64,000 nt of DNA from Bacteroidia bacterium (GTDB taxonomy: Bacteria; Bacteroidota; Bacteroidia; Chitinophagales; UBA2359). Shown piece after piece: positions 36,545-45,963 of this stretch. Location of the stretch: contig JAUHXA010000001.1 in assembly GCA_030427245.1 (NCBI GenBank), positions 155,899-219,898 of the forward strand. The letters run 5' to 3'. Both the position numbers and the translations under genes were made by a program. How positions within the stretch are numbered: the stretch's first letter is position 1; each line of letters starts with the position of its first letter. The notes below the pieces were generated by a model. It was not told the DNA's origin. It searched no databases and saw only the letters and a list, made by a program, of their open reading frames with translations.

Positions 36545-38443
36545 ATGTCGGATGTGATAAAACTGCTGCCCGATGCGATTGCCAATCAAATTGCAGCAGG
36601 TGAAGTGATACAAAGACCTGCTTCGGCAGTCAAAGAGATGTTGGAAAATGCGATTGACGCTGGAAGCACGCGTATTCAGTTGATTATCAAAGACGCAGGA
36701 AAAACACTCATTCAAGTCATTGACAATGGTAGCGGTATGTCTGAGACAGATGCTCGAATGAGTTTTGAGCGTCATGCGACCTCCAAAATTACCCAAGCAC
36801 AAGATCTGTTCAGTATTCGTACATTGGGTTTTCGAGGCGAAGCAATGGCTTCTATTGCAGCCGTGACGCATGTAGAAATGAAAACCCGCCCACAAGGCAA
36901 AGAATTAGGCACGCACATCATCATTGAAGGTTCAGTAGTCACACTTCAAGAACCTTGTCAATGCCCTGTTGGAACTTCTCTTTCTATCAAAAACCTATTC
37001 TTCAATATTCCTGCTCGCCGCAACTTCCTGAAATCCAACCCTGTAGAAATGCGACACATTGTGGAAGAATTTCAACGAGTCGCATTGGCGAATCCCAAAA
37101 TATTCTTTTCGCTTCACAACAATGACATCGAAATTTTCCGCCTGCCTTCTGCCAATATGCGAAAGCGAATCGTAGGAATTTTTGGAGCTTCCTTCAATGA
37201 GCGATTGGTGCCTGTTGAAGAACAAACCGATTTTTTGCGGATTTATGGATTTGTGGGCAAGCCCGAATTTGCACGTAAAACTCGTGGAGAACAGTACTTT
37301 TTTGTGAATGAGCGTTTTATTAAAAGTTCCTATTTGCACCATGCTGTATTGAATGCCTACAACGATATTCTGCCTTCCAAGAGCCATCCTTTGTATGTCG
37401 TGTTTATTGACATTGACCCTGCTCGAATTGACGTGAATGTGCATCCAACCAAACAGGAAATCAAATTTGACGACGAAAAGGTGGTTTATACTTTCGTCAA
37501 TACGGCGGTCAAACGAGCTTTGGGTACTTACAATATCACTCCTACGCTGGACTTCGATCGAGATACACAGTTAATTTTTTCTTCGAGTCCTCAAAAGAAA
37601 AATCCAAGAAGGAGTAGTGATAGTCGTTCTGACAAGTCCTTCAATATCCCTTCAAATCTAAGTTCTAAAACAAGTAACTCCAAACTCGAAGCCTCCAATT
37701 TGAATTTTCAAACTCGCACCTCTAAGGCTTCAAGTTCAAAGCCTTCTGGAGATTGGCAGGAACTCTACAAAACGGAAGAAATTGAAGTGCCTGACGAACA
37801 GCAAACCCTCACCTTTCAGAGTGATGCCAACAAACAAGCGACATTGCCGATGGAGGGAAAGACAACTTTGGAGAAAAATCCCTATCAAGTTCACCGAAGG
37901 TATATTTTAACACAAATTAAGTCGGGTTTTATCTTAATTGACCAAAAGGCGGCACATGAGCGCATTTTGTATGAACAGTGTTTGGCACACATGAACAACA
38001 AAAAAGCGGAAACCCAAAAACAATTGTTTCCCGAAACGATTGATTTACCTGCGGCCGATGCGACTTTATTGAAGCAAATTCTACCCGACATAAATGTTTT
38101 GGGCTATGATATTCAAGAGTTTGGACAAACAACTTTTGTGATTCACGGTGTTCCTTCCGATTTGAAAGGAGGAAATGAGCAAGCGACAATCGAACAATTA
38201 CTGGAACAGTACAAATACAATGCAGACAAATTGAAGCTCAACAAGCGAGAGAATTTGGCACGAAGCATCGCCCGAAATGCGGCTATCAAAATCGGACAGA
38301 AAATGACCATTGAGGAAATGCAAAACCTTGTGGATAAACTATTTGCCTGTCAAACGCCATTTGTTGCCCCCAATGGTAAGCCAACCTTTGTGAAGTATCG
38401 TATTGAAGAGATAGAGAAACAATTTGACAAAAAAAACGGTTAG
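36545..38443 (+). CDS. mutL: DNA mismatch repair protein MutL
   Basis: The 632-residue protein has the GHKL ATPase domain in the N-terminal third (NQIAAGEVIQRPASAVKEML, DNGSGM, RTLGFRGEAMASIA). A Ser/Lys-rich linker spans about 350-430, and the C-terminal dimerisation/endonuclease domain about 440-632. The metal-binding motif of endonuclease MutL, DQHA-xx-E-xxxx-E, is DQKAAHERILYE here (Lys for His), and APNGKPT stands for the usual CPHGRP. Whether it nicks DNA is uncertain. It couples MutS mismatch recognition to repair. It is probably transcribed with the rhomboid genes downstream (24 bp to the first). Confidence 0.96.
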   Translation: MSDVIKLLPDAIANQIAAGEVIQRPASAVKEMLENAIDAGSTRIQLIIKDAGKTLIQVIDNGSGMSETDARMSFERHATSKITQAQDLFSIRTLGFRGEAMASIAAVTHVEMKTRPQGKELGTHIIIEGSVVTLQEPCQCPVGTSLSIKNLFFNIPARRNFLKSNPVEMRHIVEEFQRVALANPKIFFSLHNNDIEIFRLPSANMRKRIVGIFGASFNERLVPVEEQTDFLRIYGFVGKPEFARKTRGEQYFFVNERFIKSSYLHHAVLNAYNDILPSKSHPLYVVFIDIDPARIDVNVHPTKQEIKFDDEKVVYTFVNTAVKRALGTYNITPTLDFDRDTQLIFSSSPQKKNPRRSSDSRSDKSFNIPSNLSSKTSNSKLEASNLNFQTRTSKASSSKPSGDWQELYKTEEIEVPDEQQTLTFQSDANKQATLPMEGKTTLEKNPYQVHRRYILTQIKSGFILIDQKAAHERILYEQCLAHMNNKKAETQKQLFPETIDLPAADATLLKQILPDINVLGYDIQEFGQTTFVIHGVPSDLKGGNEQATIEQLLEQYKYNADKLKLNKRENLARSIARNAAIKIGQKMTIEEMQNLVDKLFACQTPFVAPNGKPTFVKYRIEEIEKQFDKKNG

Positions 38444-38467
38444 TTTATTTAAAGTACAATATTGAAT

Positions 38468-39328
38468 ATGAGACAAGGATTTGGCGGTTTTCAACTGACT
38501 CCTGCGGTCAAAAATCTCTTGATTATAAATGGCTTGATGTATTTCGCAACGATTTCGTTGGCAAATGTGGTGGACTTTAATCGTCTATTTGCTTTACATC
38601 TGTGGTTTGCTTCTGATTTTTACCCGCATCAGTTCATCACCCACATATTTATGCACGGCAGTACAATGCACTTGTTTATGAATATGTTTACGCTCTGGAT
38701 GTTTGGGACTATGCTAGAGCAGGTCTGGGGGACGAAGCGTTTTTTGATTTACTATATGCTGACGGGGATTGGGGCAGCCTTCATGTATTATGGAGTGGAT
38801 TACTGGGAAATAAAAAACATGTATATTCCGTTTGACAATGCAATTGCGAATCCTACGATAGAGAATATCCGAGCTTTTGTTGGCTATTGTGGAGGATTGG
38901 ACGGAATTCAACGTTATATGGATTTTGAGATGATGGATGCCTATCGTAGTTTTCGAGAAACGTATGGCAATATCATACAAAATCCCGATGCAGTCAGTGC
39001 TATTTCATTGCAGTCGGCAGGGCTTTTTGCTGCAAAGGTAAAGGCTTCAGTTGCCAATTTACACATCATGTTGGGAGCTTCTGGTGCTGTTTTCGGTATA
39101 TTATTGGCGTTTGGGATGCTATTTCCCGATATGAAAATTATGCTTTTGATTCCGCCTATCCCAATGAAAGCCAAATATTTGGTCATGTTCTTTGCGGTCT
39201 TTGAATTGTATCGAGGAATGGCCAACTCGCCTGACGACAATGTAGCGCACTTTGCCCACTTAGGCGGTATGGTGGTTGGTTACATCATCCTGCGTTATTG
39301 GCGGTCAATGGGAGTAAAAGATAGATGA
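38468..39328 (+). CDS. Rhomboid family intramembrane serine protease 1
   Basis: The 286-residue membrane protein has catalytic Ser in GASGAVFGILLAFG, catalytic His in HFAHLGGMVVG and the HLFMNMFTLWMFG motif of the second transmembrane segment. It is longer than a minimal rhomboid because of an insert of about 90 residues (FDNAIANPTIENIRAF...). It cuts transmembrane substrates. The ATG at 38468 was preferred to the TTG two codons upstream. A second rhomboid follows after 62 bp, so the pair arose by duplication or was recruited together. Confidence 0.92.
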   Translation: MRQGFGGFQLTPAVKNLLIINGLMYFATISLANVVDFNRLFALHLWFASDFYPHQFITHIFMHGSTMHLFMNMFTLWMFGTMLEQVWGTKRFLIYYMLTGIGAAFMYYGVDYWEIKNMYIPFDNAIANPTIENIRAFVGYCGGLDGIQRYMDFEMMDAYRSFRETYGNIIQNPDAVSAISLQSAGLFAAKVKASVANLHIMLGASGAVFGILLAFGMLFPDMKIMLLIPPIPMKAKYLVMFFAVFELYRGMANSPDDNVAHFAHLGGMVVGYIILRYWRSMGVKDR

Positions 39329-39390
39329 TATAGGCATCCGATACTTTTTATTCAATGCTTTAATTTTTAAAAAATAAATTCAATTTTTAT

Positions 39391-40341
39391 ATGTCAACTT
39401 ATGGCAACAGTTCGATTATTGACGACATCCGACATCAGTTTCGGTACGGCAATGTTGTCAACAAACTTATTTTAATCAACATTGCAGTTTTTCTTGCCAT
39501 ACGAATGCTACACTTGGTGATGTATTTGGGTGCAGGTATTTCTTTGGAAGTATTCGAGAATGACTATGTTACTTGGCTGATGTTCCCATCGAGCTTCAAA
39601 GATTTTCTGTGGCAACCATGGACGCTGATCAGTTATATGTTTCTGCACACAAGCTTTATGCACATCCTGATGAACATGATTGTCTTGTATATTTTTGGCA
39701 AACTGCTGCTGGGCTTTTTAGGAGATAGGCAGGTTTTGCCCATTTACGTTTTAGGAGGCATTGCAGGAGCAGTATTATACATGCTCATTTTCAACATTTC
39801 CCCTGCTTTTCAAAACATTTCGAGTTCACACATGCTGGGTGCTTCGGCAGGTGTTATGGCGGTCATGTTGGCGATGTGTACTATGCAGCCCAATTATCAA
39901 ATCATGCTTTTTTTCATCGGGGCAGTACAAGTAAAATACATTGCAGCCGTTTTTATATTAATAGACCTACTGAAAATTTTTCAAGAAAACCCAGGCGGGC
40001 ATATTGCCCACTTAGGCGGCGCATTGTTCGGATTTATTTACATCAAGCAACTGCAAAAAGGCAATGATTTGGGGAATGGACTCAATAACTTGATAGATTT
40101 TTTGGTGACGGTCTTCAAGCCCGGTCCAAAGAAGCCCAAAGTGGTCTATCGAAACGAGAAAAAACAGGCGGAAACAAGGGCTGCAAACAATGGTAAGGTG
40201 CGCAAACCCAACAAAACAGCTATGGAGCCTCAAATACAGGCGAAAATAGATGCTATCTTGGATAAAATTAGTGAATCGGGCTACAATAGTTTGACAAAGG
40301 AAGAAAAGGATTTTCTCTTCAAAACCAAAGACCATAATTAA
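39391..40341 (+). CDS. Rhomboid family intramembrane serine protease 2
   Basis: The 316-residue protein has catalytic Ser in GASAGVMAVMLA, His in HIAHLGGALFGF, and the FMHILMNMIVLYIFGKLLLG segment. A hydrophilic C-terminal tail (about 240-316) ends with EKDFLFKTKDHN and is a feature of Bacteroidota rhomboids. It is intramembrane, six transmembrane segments predicted. It stands behind the other rhomboid and ahead of a hairpin repeat and an EEP-family gene. Confidence 0.92.
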   Translation: MSTYGNSSIIDDIRHQFRYGNVVNKLILINIAVFLAIRMLHLVMYLGAGISLEVFENDYVTWLMFPSSFKDFLWQPWTLISYMFLHTSFMHILMNMIVLYIFGKLLLGFLGDRQVLPIYVLGGIAGAVLYMLIFNISPAFQNISSSHMLGASAGVMAVMLAMCTMQPNYQIMLFFIGAVQVKYIAAVFILIDLLKIFQENPGGHIAHLGGALFGFIYIKQLQKGNDLGNGLNNLIDFLVTVFKPGPKKPKVVYRNEKKQAETRAANNGKVRKPNKTAMEPQIQAKIDAILDKISESGYNSLTKEEKDFLFKTKDHN

Positions 40342-40345
40342 GAAT

Positions 40346-40450
40346 ACGGAAGTAAGAAGAGAGAAGCAAGACTTCAATGCATTGTTTGAGAGGTAAGATT
40401 AAAACATGATAAAAAAAATCCCATTTCTTGCGTCTCACCTCTTCCTTCTA
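40346..40450. repeat. GAAGCGAGA-family intergenic hairpin repeat, copy C
   Basis: The purine arm (GGAAGTAAGAAGAGAGAAGC, from 40348) faces a pyrimidine arm (TTGCGTCTCACCTCTTCC, 40428-40445). It starts 4 bp after the second rhomboid stop. The copy is more diverged than copies B and D. Confidence 0.5.
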
Positions 40451-40482
40451 AAGTTCAAATTGCTCATTTTCATTGAAGCCAG

Positions 40483-41664
40483 ATGGAAAAACCCAAAAAA
40501 CTATCTTTCCTAAGCAATATTGTTTTCAAACTCAACATGGTTGCCGCACTTGCCTTGTTGCTTACCTATCCTGTGCCTTTTATCAACCCTTCTACCTTTT
40601 GGCTAGCTGCGCTTTGGGGTCTGACCTATCCTTTTTTACTGTTTATCAATATCGGCTTTTTGTTGTATTGGCTACTCAAAAGACATTGGCAAGTATTTTT
40701 ATCGTTGATTGTCATTCTATTAGGTTGGAATTTGTTGACCAAAACGATTGCTTTTCATTTGGTAGAGCACAAGAGCGAAATCACGACTATGACAAAAGAT
40801 GATGTGGATGAAAATCTCGAAAAAGATGCTACGGATGTAAAAATCATGACCTACAATGTCCAAAATTTTGACCTCTACAATTGGACCGAAAACGTGGAGT
40901 CTCGCAATAAAATGATTGAACTTATCCAAAGCGAAAAACCCGATATCATCAATTTTCAAGAGTTTTATACAGACGATAACGACGACAGCCAGTTTCACAA
41001 TGTCAAGTTGCTTGTCAATGAATTGGGTTACAAACACTATTCTTTCGAGAAAACACTGACCTTGCGAACGACTAATCATTGGGGTTTGGCGACGTTCTCC
41101 AAATTTCCGATTGTTGACAAAGGCAGAATCACCTTTCCCGAAACACAAAACAATATCGTTGCCTATTCAGACATCAATATCAAAGGGGATACGGTTCGTC
41201 TCTTCAACCTTCACCTTCAATCCATACACCTAGGACGACAAGATTTGAAGTATTTAAAGCAGTTGGGTTTGGGCGAAAACGATGGCAAAAAAGACGAGAA
41301 AACCGAACATTGGAAATCGTTTAGTTCAATTGTTAGCAAACTAAAGGCGGCCTATGTCAAACGTGGCAATCAAGCCCGAACTTTGGACAGTCACATTGAA
41401 GATTCTCCCTATCGAGTCATTGTCTGTGGCGACTTCAATGACACTCCGACCTCCTACACCTACGAAACCATCTCCTGTAAACTCCAAGATGCCTTCCTTA
41501 AAACAGGTTTAGGCTTAGGTGGTACTTATGCTGGTCCTCTCCCCTCTTTTCGTATTGATTATGTACTGCTTGACCCTTCTTTTGAAGCAAGGGCGACAGA
41601 AGTGATTCGCAAGAAATATTCCGACCATTATCCAATGACTTGTGAGTTTAGAATTTGGAAATAA
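40483..41664 (+). CDS. Endonuclease/exonuclease/phosphatase (EEP) family membrane protein
   Basis: The 393-residue protein has three N-terminal transmembrane segments (about 15-30, 35-60, 66-85). An EEP domain follows at about 110-393 with KIMTYNVQNF, the Glu of INFQEFYTD, NHWGLATFSKFPI, the catalytic GDFNDTPTSY and the terminal SDHYPMTCEF. EEP enzymes hydrolyse phosphodiesters in nucleic acids, phospholipids or sugar phosphates. The substrate here is unknown. The catalytic domain faces the periplasm if the anchor topology follows the positive-inside rule. Confidence 0.88.
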   Translation: MEKPKKLSFLSNIVFKLNMVAALALLLTYPVPFINPSTFWLAALWGLTYPFLLFINIGFLLYWLLKRHWQVFLSLIVILLGWNLLTKTIAFHLVEHKSEITTMTKDDVDENLEKDATDVKIMTYNVQNFDLYNWTENVESRNKMIELIQSEKPDIINFQEFYTDDNDDSQFHNVKLLVNELGYKHYSFEKTLTLRTTNHWGLATFSKFPIVDKGRITFPETQNNIVAYSDINIKGDTVRLFNLHLQSIHLGRQDLKYLKQLGLGENDGKKDEKTEHWKSFSSIVSKLKAAYVKRGNQARTLDSHIEDSPYRVIVCGDFNDTPTSYTYETISCKLQDAFLKTGLGLGGTYAGPLPSFRIDYVLLDPSFEARATEVIRKKYSDHYPMTCEFRIWK

Positions 41665-41743
41665 AAACAGCTCAATAATTCTGAACCGAGGCTTCAATAG
41701 TCTCAAACCACAGATTTTATCAATGAACTAAAATAAACTCCAA

Positions 41744-41785
41744 TAAAAAAGGCTTCCAAACAAACTGCTCGGAAGCCTTATAAAA
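41744..41785 (-). terminator. Rho-independent terminator downstream of the repeat-protein gene
   Basis: A 9-bp stem AAGGCTTCC (41749-41757)/GGAAGCCTT (41771-41779) is followed by TTTTTTATT on the minus strand. It closes the minus-strand gene ending at 41814 and perhaps also the convergent EEP gene. Confidence 0.8.
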
Positions 41786-41813
41786 CTTAAATATACATCA
41801 ACTAACAATCATA

Positions 41814-42953
41814 TTATTTTATCAAGTATTGAAGAGAAGGATTCGGACGACCTACAAAACAAGATTGAGTGAAACCGTATTTTTTGATGATTTGGAAAGC
41901 CTGTTTTGCTTCTGTGTAATTCGTTCCAAAATCAAACATCCAATGGCTTCCGTCCACAATTTTCCAACTATTGTTCACTTTCTTCAAAGAAATTGTATTG
42001 GGATTGAAACTGATACAATCATCACCACTTACATTTCCAGATGGCGCTTTACCGTTTACGAGAAGGTAAGTGAAAGAAGGATTCGGGCGACCCACAAAGC
42101 AAGATTGATTGATACCATAGTGTTGGATGAGCTTCATAGCTTGATAAGCCTCTGTTTTGCTTGGGAAAGCCTTCAAAGAATGACTACCATCAACCAAAAG
42201 ATATTGACTACCAGAAGGTTTGATGCTTAGGTTTTTAGGGTTGAAGCTTACACAATCTTCTTTGAGAGTAGGTCGAGGGGCAGCTTTCTTTTCCATAAAG
42301 ATGTTACCAGTTTGCATTCCATTGCAGGTCACGACAAAAAATCCTCTGCCGGTTGTATAGGTTTCATAACTTCGGTGAGTCGCTGTCACTTTGTAGCGTC
42401 CTTGCGGCAATTCAATTTTGTAAGTACCTGCATTGGTAGAAGTAATGGTTTGGGATAAACTGCCATCTTCGCTTGTAAATTTGATAACTGCCCCTGCAAT
42501 TTTGCTGCCTTGAAGACCACCTTCTGCAACGATTCCTTGAAATCCTCCACAAGTTTGTCGGACAAAATATTCGCTGTGTTTTTGGGCGGCTCTTCCGTCT
42601 GTGTAAGTTGTAGCAGTTTGTAGATACAATTTGCCAGAGTTCTGTTCGTAAAATCTCAAAGTTCTTTTCGCAAATCCTTGATCGTATTGTGCGACATATT
42701 CTCTTCCTATTCTGGTATTACCTCGATAAGTAAGCGCAGTTCTACCCCAATCACAGTCGGTCGGGCTACAAGAACCAAATACTTGAACAGTATTGTTACC
42801 TGTAATGACAACTTTGGTAATGTGACGACTGTTAGAGTCTTCGTTTTCCCAAGTTCCATTGATGCCAGCTTGAGCATTGAAGGTAAAGGAAAATAGGCTT
42901 AATGTAATAAGAGTGATGATTGCTTTTGCTGTTGAAATTAAGGAAGTTCTCAT
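41814..42953 (-). CDS. Secreted protein with a Cna-B/CarboxypepD-like domain and two SCFVGRP repeats
   Basis: The 379-residue protein has a signal peptide to about residue 30 (NAQA). Residues about 30-133 form an N-terminal beta domain (GTWENEDSNSRHITKVVI), and a carboxypeptidase-regulatory-like domain covers about 135-230. Two tandem repeats of about 70 residues are each marked by (E/D)DC(V/I)SFNP, VDGSH and YG(I/F)xQSCFVGRPNPS. These repeats occur in other secreted proteins, and I do not know their ligand. The neighbour 43094-43999 is also secreted and repeated, and both may work outside the cell. Confidence 0.75.
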   Translation of the reverse strand: MRTSLISTAKAIITLITLSLFSFTFNAQAGINGTWENEDSNSRHITKVVITGNNTVQVFGSCSPTDCDWGRTALTYRGNTRIGREYVAQYDQGFAKRTLRFYEQNSGKLYLQTATTYTDGRAAQKHSEYFVRQTCGGFQGIVAEGGLQGSKIAGAVIKFTSEDGSLSQTITSTNAGTYKIELPQGRYKVTATHRSYETYTTGRGFFVVTCNGMQTGNIFMEKKAAPRPTLKEDCVSFNPKNLSIKPSGSQYLLVDGSHSLKAFPSKTEAYQAMKLIQHYGINQSCFVGRPNPSFTYLLVNGKAPSGNVSGDDCISFNPNTISLKKVNNSWKIVDGSHWMFDFGTNYTEAKQAFQIIKKYGFTQSCFVGRPNPSLQYLIK

Positions 42954-42998
42954 GATTATTATTTTTTTAAAGGTTTGAGGTTTAATGTTTTTTTATTG

Positions 42999-43086
42999 AG
43001 GAAGTGAGATGTGGGAAGTCAGACCGTTGTACTGTGAGATTTGAGATTGTTTTGCATCTTGCCTCTCGCTTCCCTCTTCTCGCTTC
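42999..43086. repeat. GAAGCGAGA-family intergenic hairpin repeat, copy D
   Basis: The purine arm (GAGGAAGTGAGATGTGGGAA, 42999-43018) faces a pyrimidine arm (43054-43086) whose complement reads GAAGCGAGAAGAGGGAAGCG. Reading the minus strand it starts 7 bp after the stop of the secreted protein gene at 43094. Confidence 0.6.
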
Positions 43087-43093
43087 AAAAAAT

Positions 43094-43999
43094 TTATCTG
43101 TTTTTGATTTTAAAGTTGTTGTTGGTTCGTGTTTTAATGTCTTTATTGATTTTTGAAGAGCCTGTAGAAGGAATCGTAAATTTTGGATTCTCCACTACTT
43201 CAAAAACAGGTACATCATCTGCTTGACGTACAAAGTAGCTACCATATTGTTTGCCATTCCAAACGGTGTACCCACTCATATAATTGATATTCCAAGTGTG
43301 TAAGTACAATCCTCCAATCGTTTTTGTATGACGACCATCAGCACTGCGCAAGGTCACACTTCTCATTGCGTGAGGGCGTGCATCATCAACTGAGAGTCCA
43401 TTGGTTTGAGCGGTAAAGGTTACATTTCTATCTAAGTCCACCAGCGTATAAGCTACCTTACCAGCAGGCGTTCTTTCGATTTTTAGTTTTGCATTTCGTC
43501 CATCAATATGTCCTTTGTAGTTGCCATAAAACTGAGTAACGTTCTGAAATCTAACAACTCTTGGAGAGTCTGGAGCAACCAATTTATTGGCATTCCCTTT
43601 GGCGAAAACAGAACCGTAGTTATCATCAGTAAATGCAGTCATATAGTTGGTATTCCAAGTATGCAGCATCATTTTTGCAAATTTCTTTTGGGTTCTTTTA
43701 TCAGCAGTTTGAAGCGTTACATTGTTGAGGATGTGGTCACCGCCTTGTGACAAACGAGGCTCTACGGCATATCCTGTCATAACTACATTTCTATCCAAAT
43801 CGGTCAAAGTCACTGTCCATTCTGCGAAAGCCTGATTGTATGCCAAGTATTCAAATTTGAGTTTAGCATTGCGTCCATCTAATTTACCATAGTATGTGCC
43901 TCCAAATTGGCTGACACTTGTGAAGTTTTGTGCGTGAGCTGCAAAAGTGAAAAGGAAAGTAAAAAGGATTGTTGTGATGATGTTACTGAAAGTTCTCAT
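43094..43999 (-). CDS. Secreted protein with two tandem beta-domain repeats
   Basis: The 301-residue protein has a signal peptide to about residue 23 (FAAHAQN). It has two homologous repeats of ~110 residues, each with F(G/Y)G(T/N)Y(Y/K)G(K/H)xDGRNAKLK, a DLDRNV motif and LHTWN(T/I)NYM; the second ends YGSYFVRQ. The C-terminal tail is basic. It has no known fold by motif. It is upstream of the SCFVGRP-repeat gene on the same strand and separated from it by hairpin repeat D. Confidence 0.65.
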   Translation of the reverse strand: MRTFSNIITTILFTFLFTFAAHAQNFTSVSQFGGTYYGKLDGRNAKLKFEYLAYNQAFAEWTVTLTDLDRNVVMTGYAVEPRLSQGGDHILNNVTLQTADKRTQKKFAKMMLHTWNTNYMTAFTDDNYGSVFAKGNANKLVAPDSPRVVRFQNVTQFYGNYKGHIDGRNAKLKIERTPAGKVAYTLVDLDRNVTFTAQTNGLSVDDARPHAMRSVTLRSADGRHTKTIGGLYLHTWNINYMSGYTVWNGKQYGSYFVRQADDVPVFEVVENPKFTIPSTGSSKINKDIKTRTNNNFKIKNR

Positions 44000-44520
44000 T
44001 TTGATTGTTTTGAGATTGTTAATGTTTTTAAATTTCTTGTAATCACTATTGATGTTGTTTCCGTTTGATTACACCACAAAGATAAGGGTAGGTGAAGGGT
44101 CTTGAAAGCCACATTTTTGTTAAAAATAGGAGTCTGGAATAATAAATTGGCAATTATCAATTGATAATAAAGCAATTGAATTATTTTTTAAATAATTTAA
44201 GGCCTTTTTACAGTTAAGGAAAGACAACTCATTATGAAACTGTTGAAAAAATAATCCTTCTTGGGTTGGAGTAGGGTGTATTTAGAGAATTTGAAGGAAA
44301 GGGTAAACAACAAGCCTCTTCCTCCCTGCAATTGGACTTGGGCTGTGCCGAAAACGGATGATAATAAGAGGAGAAGAGGTGGAAAATGTTGCCTCCTTTT
44401 TACGCTTTGCCACACAGGAGGTTTCCGATTGAAGTACACTCAACCACACAATGTTATTCAAATCTCATGGAATATTCAAGTGGATACCCTATTTTTGAAG
44501 CTCATTTTAATATTTAAGTT
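44000..44520. other. Intergenic region between divergent genes
   Basis: About 520 bp between a minus-strand secreted-protein gene and the plus-strand phosphofructokinase gene. It includes an AT-rich tract with near-palindromes around 44155-44200. A GC-richer part around 44330-44430 has no supported ORF. No RNA gene or terminator recognised. Confidence 0.4.
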
Positions 44521-45963
44521 ATGAGTGTTCATAGAGAAGACATACATATAGACGGGAAGCCCTTAGTCATTGAAAAACACATATTGATGACTTATGCAGA
44601 GCGAAAGGAAGCTTTCCCATCGGTTGTTCAAAAACTCGAAAAACCTGAAGGGGATGACTATTATCCAAATCCCCGAAAAGAAAAAGCCATTGGTTTTTAT
44701 CGAGATGACAACTCAAAGATATTGGCTACGGCTGATTTCACCATTTTAAGTAAATTTCAAGAGGCAGAGTTGCCAGTGCCTGTTTTTTTGGAAGCAGGCC
44801 CTCGGGCAAAACTGTATCATTCGCCTTCTGAAATCAATGTAGCTATTGTAACTACAGGAGGATTAGCTCCTGGTATCAATGCAGTTGTTCATGCCATCGT
44901 AAAACGACACTGCAACACTTATGGAATGAGTATGCAGGGCAATATTTGGGGCATTAGAGACGGCTTCAAGGGTTTATTGGACATTCCTGGAAATAAGGTT
45001 GTGCTGAATGACAACATAACAGGGGAATGGCTCAATGAAGGAGGCTCTCAATTGGGAAATGTGCGCTATGCACATAAGCCCGGTTTAGAAGACTTGGTTC
45101 AGAAAATTAGCGATAATTTGGACAGTAATCGAATCCGCATCTTGTATGTCATTGGTGGAGATGGCTCACAAGAGGTCGCCCATGCACTAGCCGAATACAA
45201 TGAAAGAGTCAGCGTGATTGGCGTACCGAAAACAATGGACAACGATGTACTGTGGGCCAATCCTTCGTTTGGCTTCAATACCGCAGTGGGCAAAGCCAGT
45301 CACATCATTGATGACCTACACACCGAAGCCAAATCTACTCGTAGAATTGGTATTATTCAGTTTTTTGGAGCAGAATCGGGTTTTGTGGCGGCCTTTGCTT
45401 CCTTAGCAAACGGACAGGTCAATACGGCTTTGATACCAGAAGCTTTTGCGCCTTTGAGTAAAAAAGCCTTGCAGAGATATTGGGACGATTTGATTGAGGA
45501 TCTTCGCTTCAAAGTAACCGACCGTTCGCCAGAAGACCATGCATTGATTGTTGTAGCAGAAGGTGTAGCAAAGATACTGGAGGCAAAAGGGTTTAAAATT
45601 TTAGGAGAAAAGGTAAGCCATGAAAAGGGCAATTTTATTGATTTGTTTCAGAAAGAAATCAGTGAAAAGGTCAAAAATTCTAAGAGTGAAAAAATGAGTG
45701 TATTTACCAATGAACCTCGCCACAATATTCGTTCTGTTCCACCGGATGCTTTTGATCAAATTCATTGTGAATTGTTGGGTTCTATGGCTGTAGATGCTGC
45801 TTTGGCGGGTTTTACAGATTGTATGCCCTCCAAATGGTTGGATCAATATGTGCTCGTTCCTTTAGAGTTGGTAATCGGTCGCCAAAAGGGCATTGACGTG
45901 AAAGGGCTTTTGTGGAAAACACTGGTGAACAGTATTGCACAGCCGCATCCAATCGGAGAATGA
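44521..45963 (+). CDS. 6-phosphofructokinase, plant/trypanosomatid-like (PFK family)
   Basis: The 480-residue protein has the PFK motifs TTGGLAPGINAVVHAIV, GGDGSQ, PKTMDNDV (Asp catalytic) and GRQKGIDVKG in the C-terminal part. GGDG (Gly at the ATP/PPi switch position) together with Lys in PKT occurs in ATP-dependent PFKs of plants and trypanosomatids, whereas PPi-PFK has GGDD. I therefore expect ATP as phosphoryl donor although the protein resembles the PPi-PFK lineage. An N-terminal extension of about 90 residues precedes the catalytic core. It catalyses fructose 6-phosphate to fructose 1,6-bisphosphate in glycolysis. Confidence 0.9.
   Translation: MSVHREDIHIDGKPLVIEKHILMTYAERKEAFPSVVQKLEKPEGDDYYPNPRKEKAIGFYRDDNSKILATADFTILSKFQEAELPVPVFLEAGPRAKLYHSPSEINVAIVTTGGLAPGINAVVHAIVKRHCNTYGMSMQGNIWGIRDGFKGLLDIPGNKVVLNDNITGEWLNEGGSQLGNVRYAHKPGLEDLVQKISDNLDSNRIRILYVIGGDGSQEVAHALAEYNERVSVIGVPKTMDNDVLWANPSFGFNTAVGKASHIIDDLHTEAKSTRRIGIIQFFGAESGFVAAFASLANGQVNTALIPEAFAPLSKKALQRYWDDLIEDLRFKVTDRSPEDHALIVVAEGVAKILEAKGFKILGEKVSHEKGNFIDLFQKEISEKVKNSKSEKMSVFTNEPRHNIRSVPPDAFDQIHCELLGSMAVDAALAGFTDCMPSKWLDQYVLVPLELVIGRQKGIDVKGLLWKTLVNSIAQPHPIGE

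Noticed and set aside
44197-44439. Minus-strand 80-codon frame before the phosphofructokinase gene
   Set aside because: It has low-complexity content, no homology-like motif and no sign of a start, so it is a chance frame.
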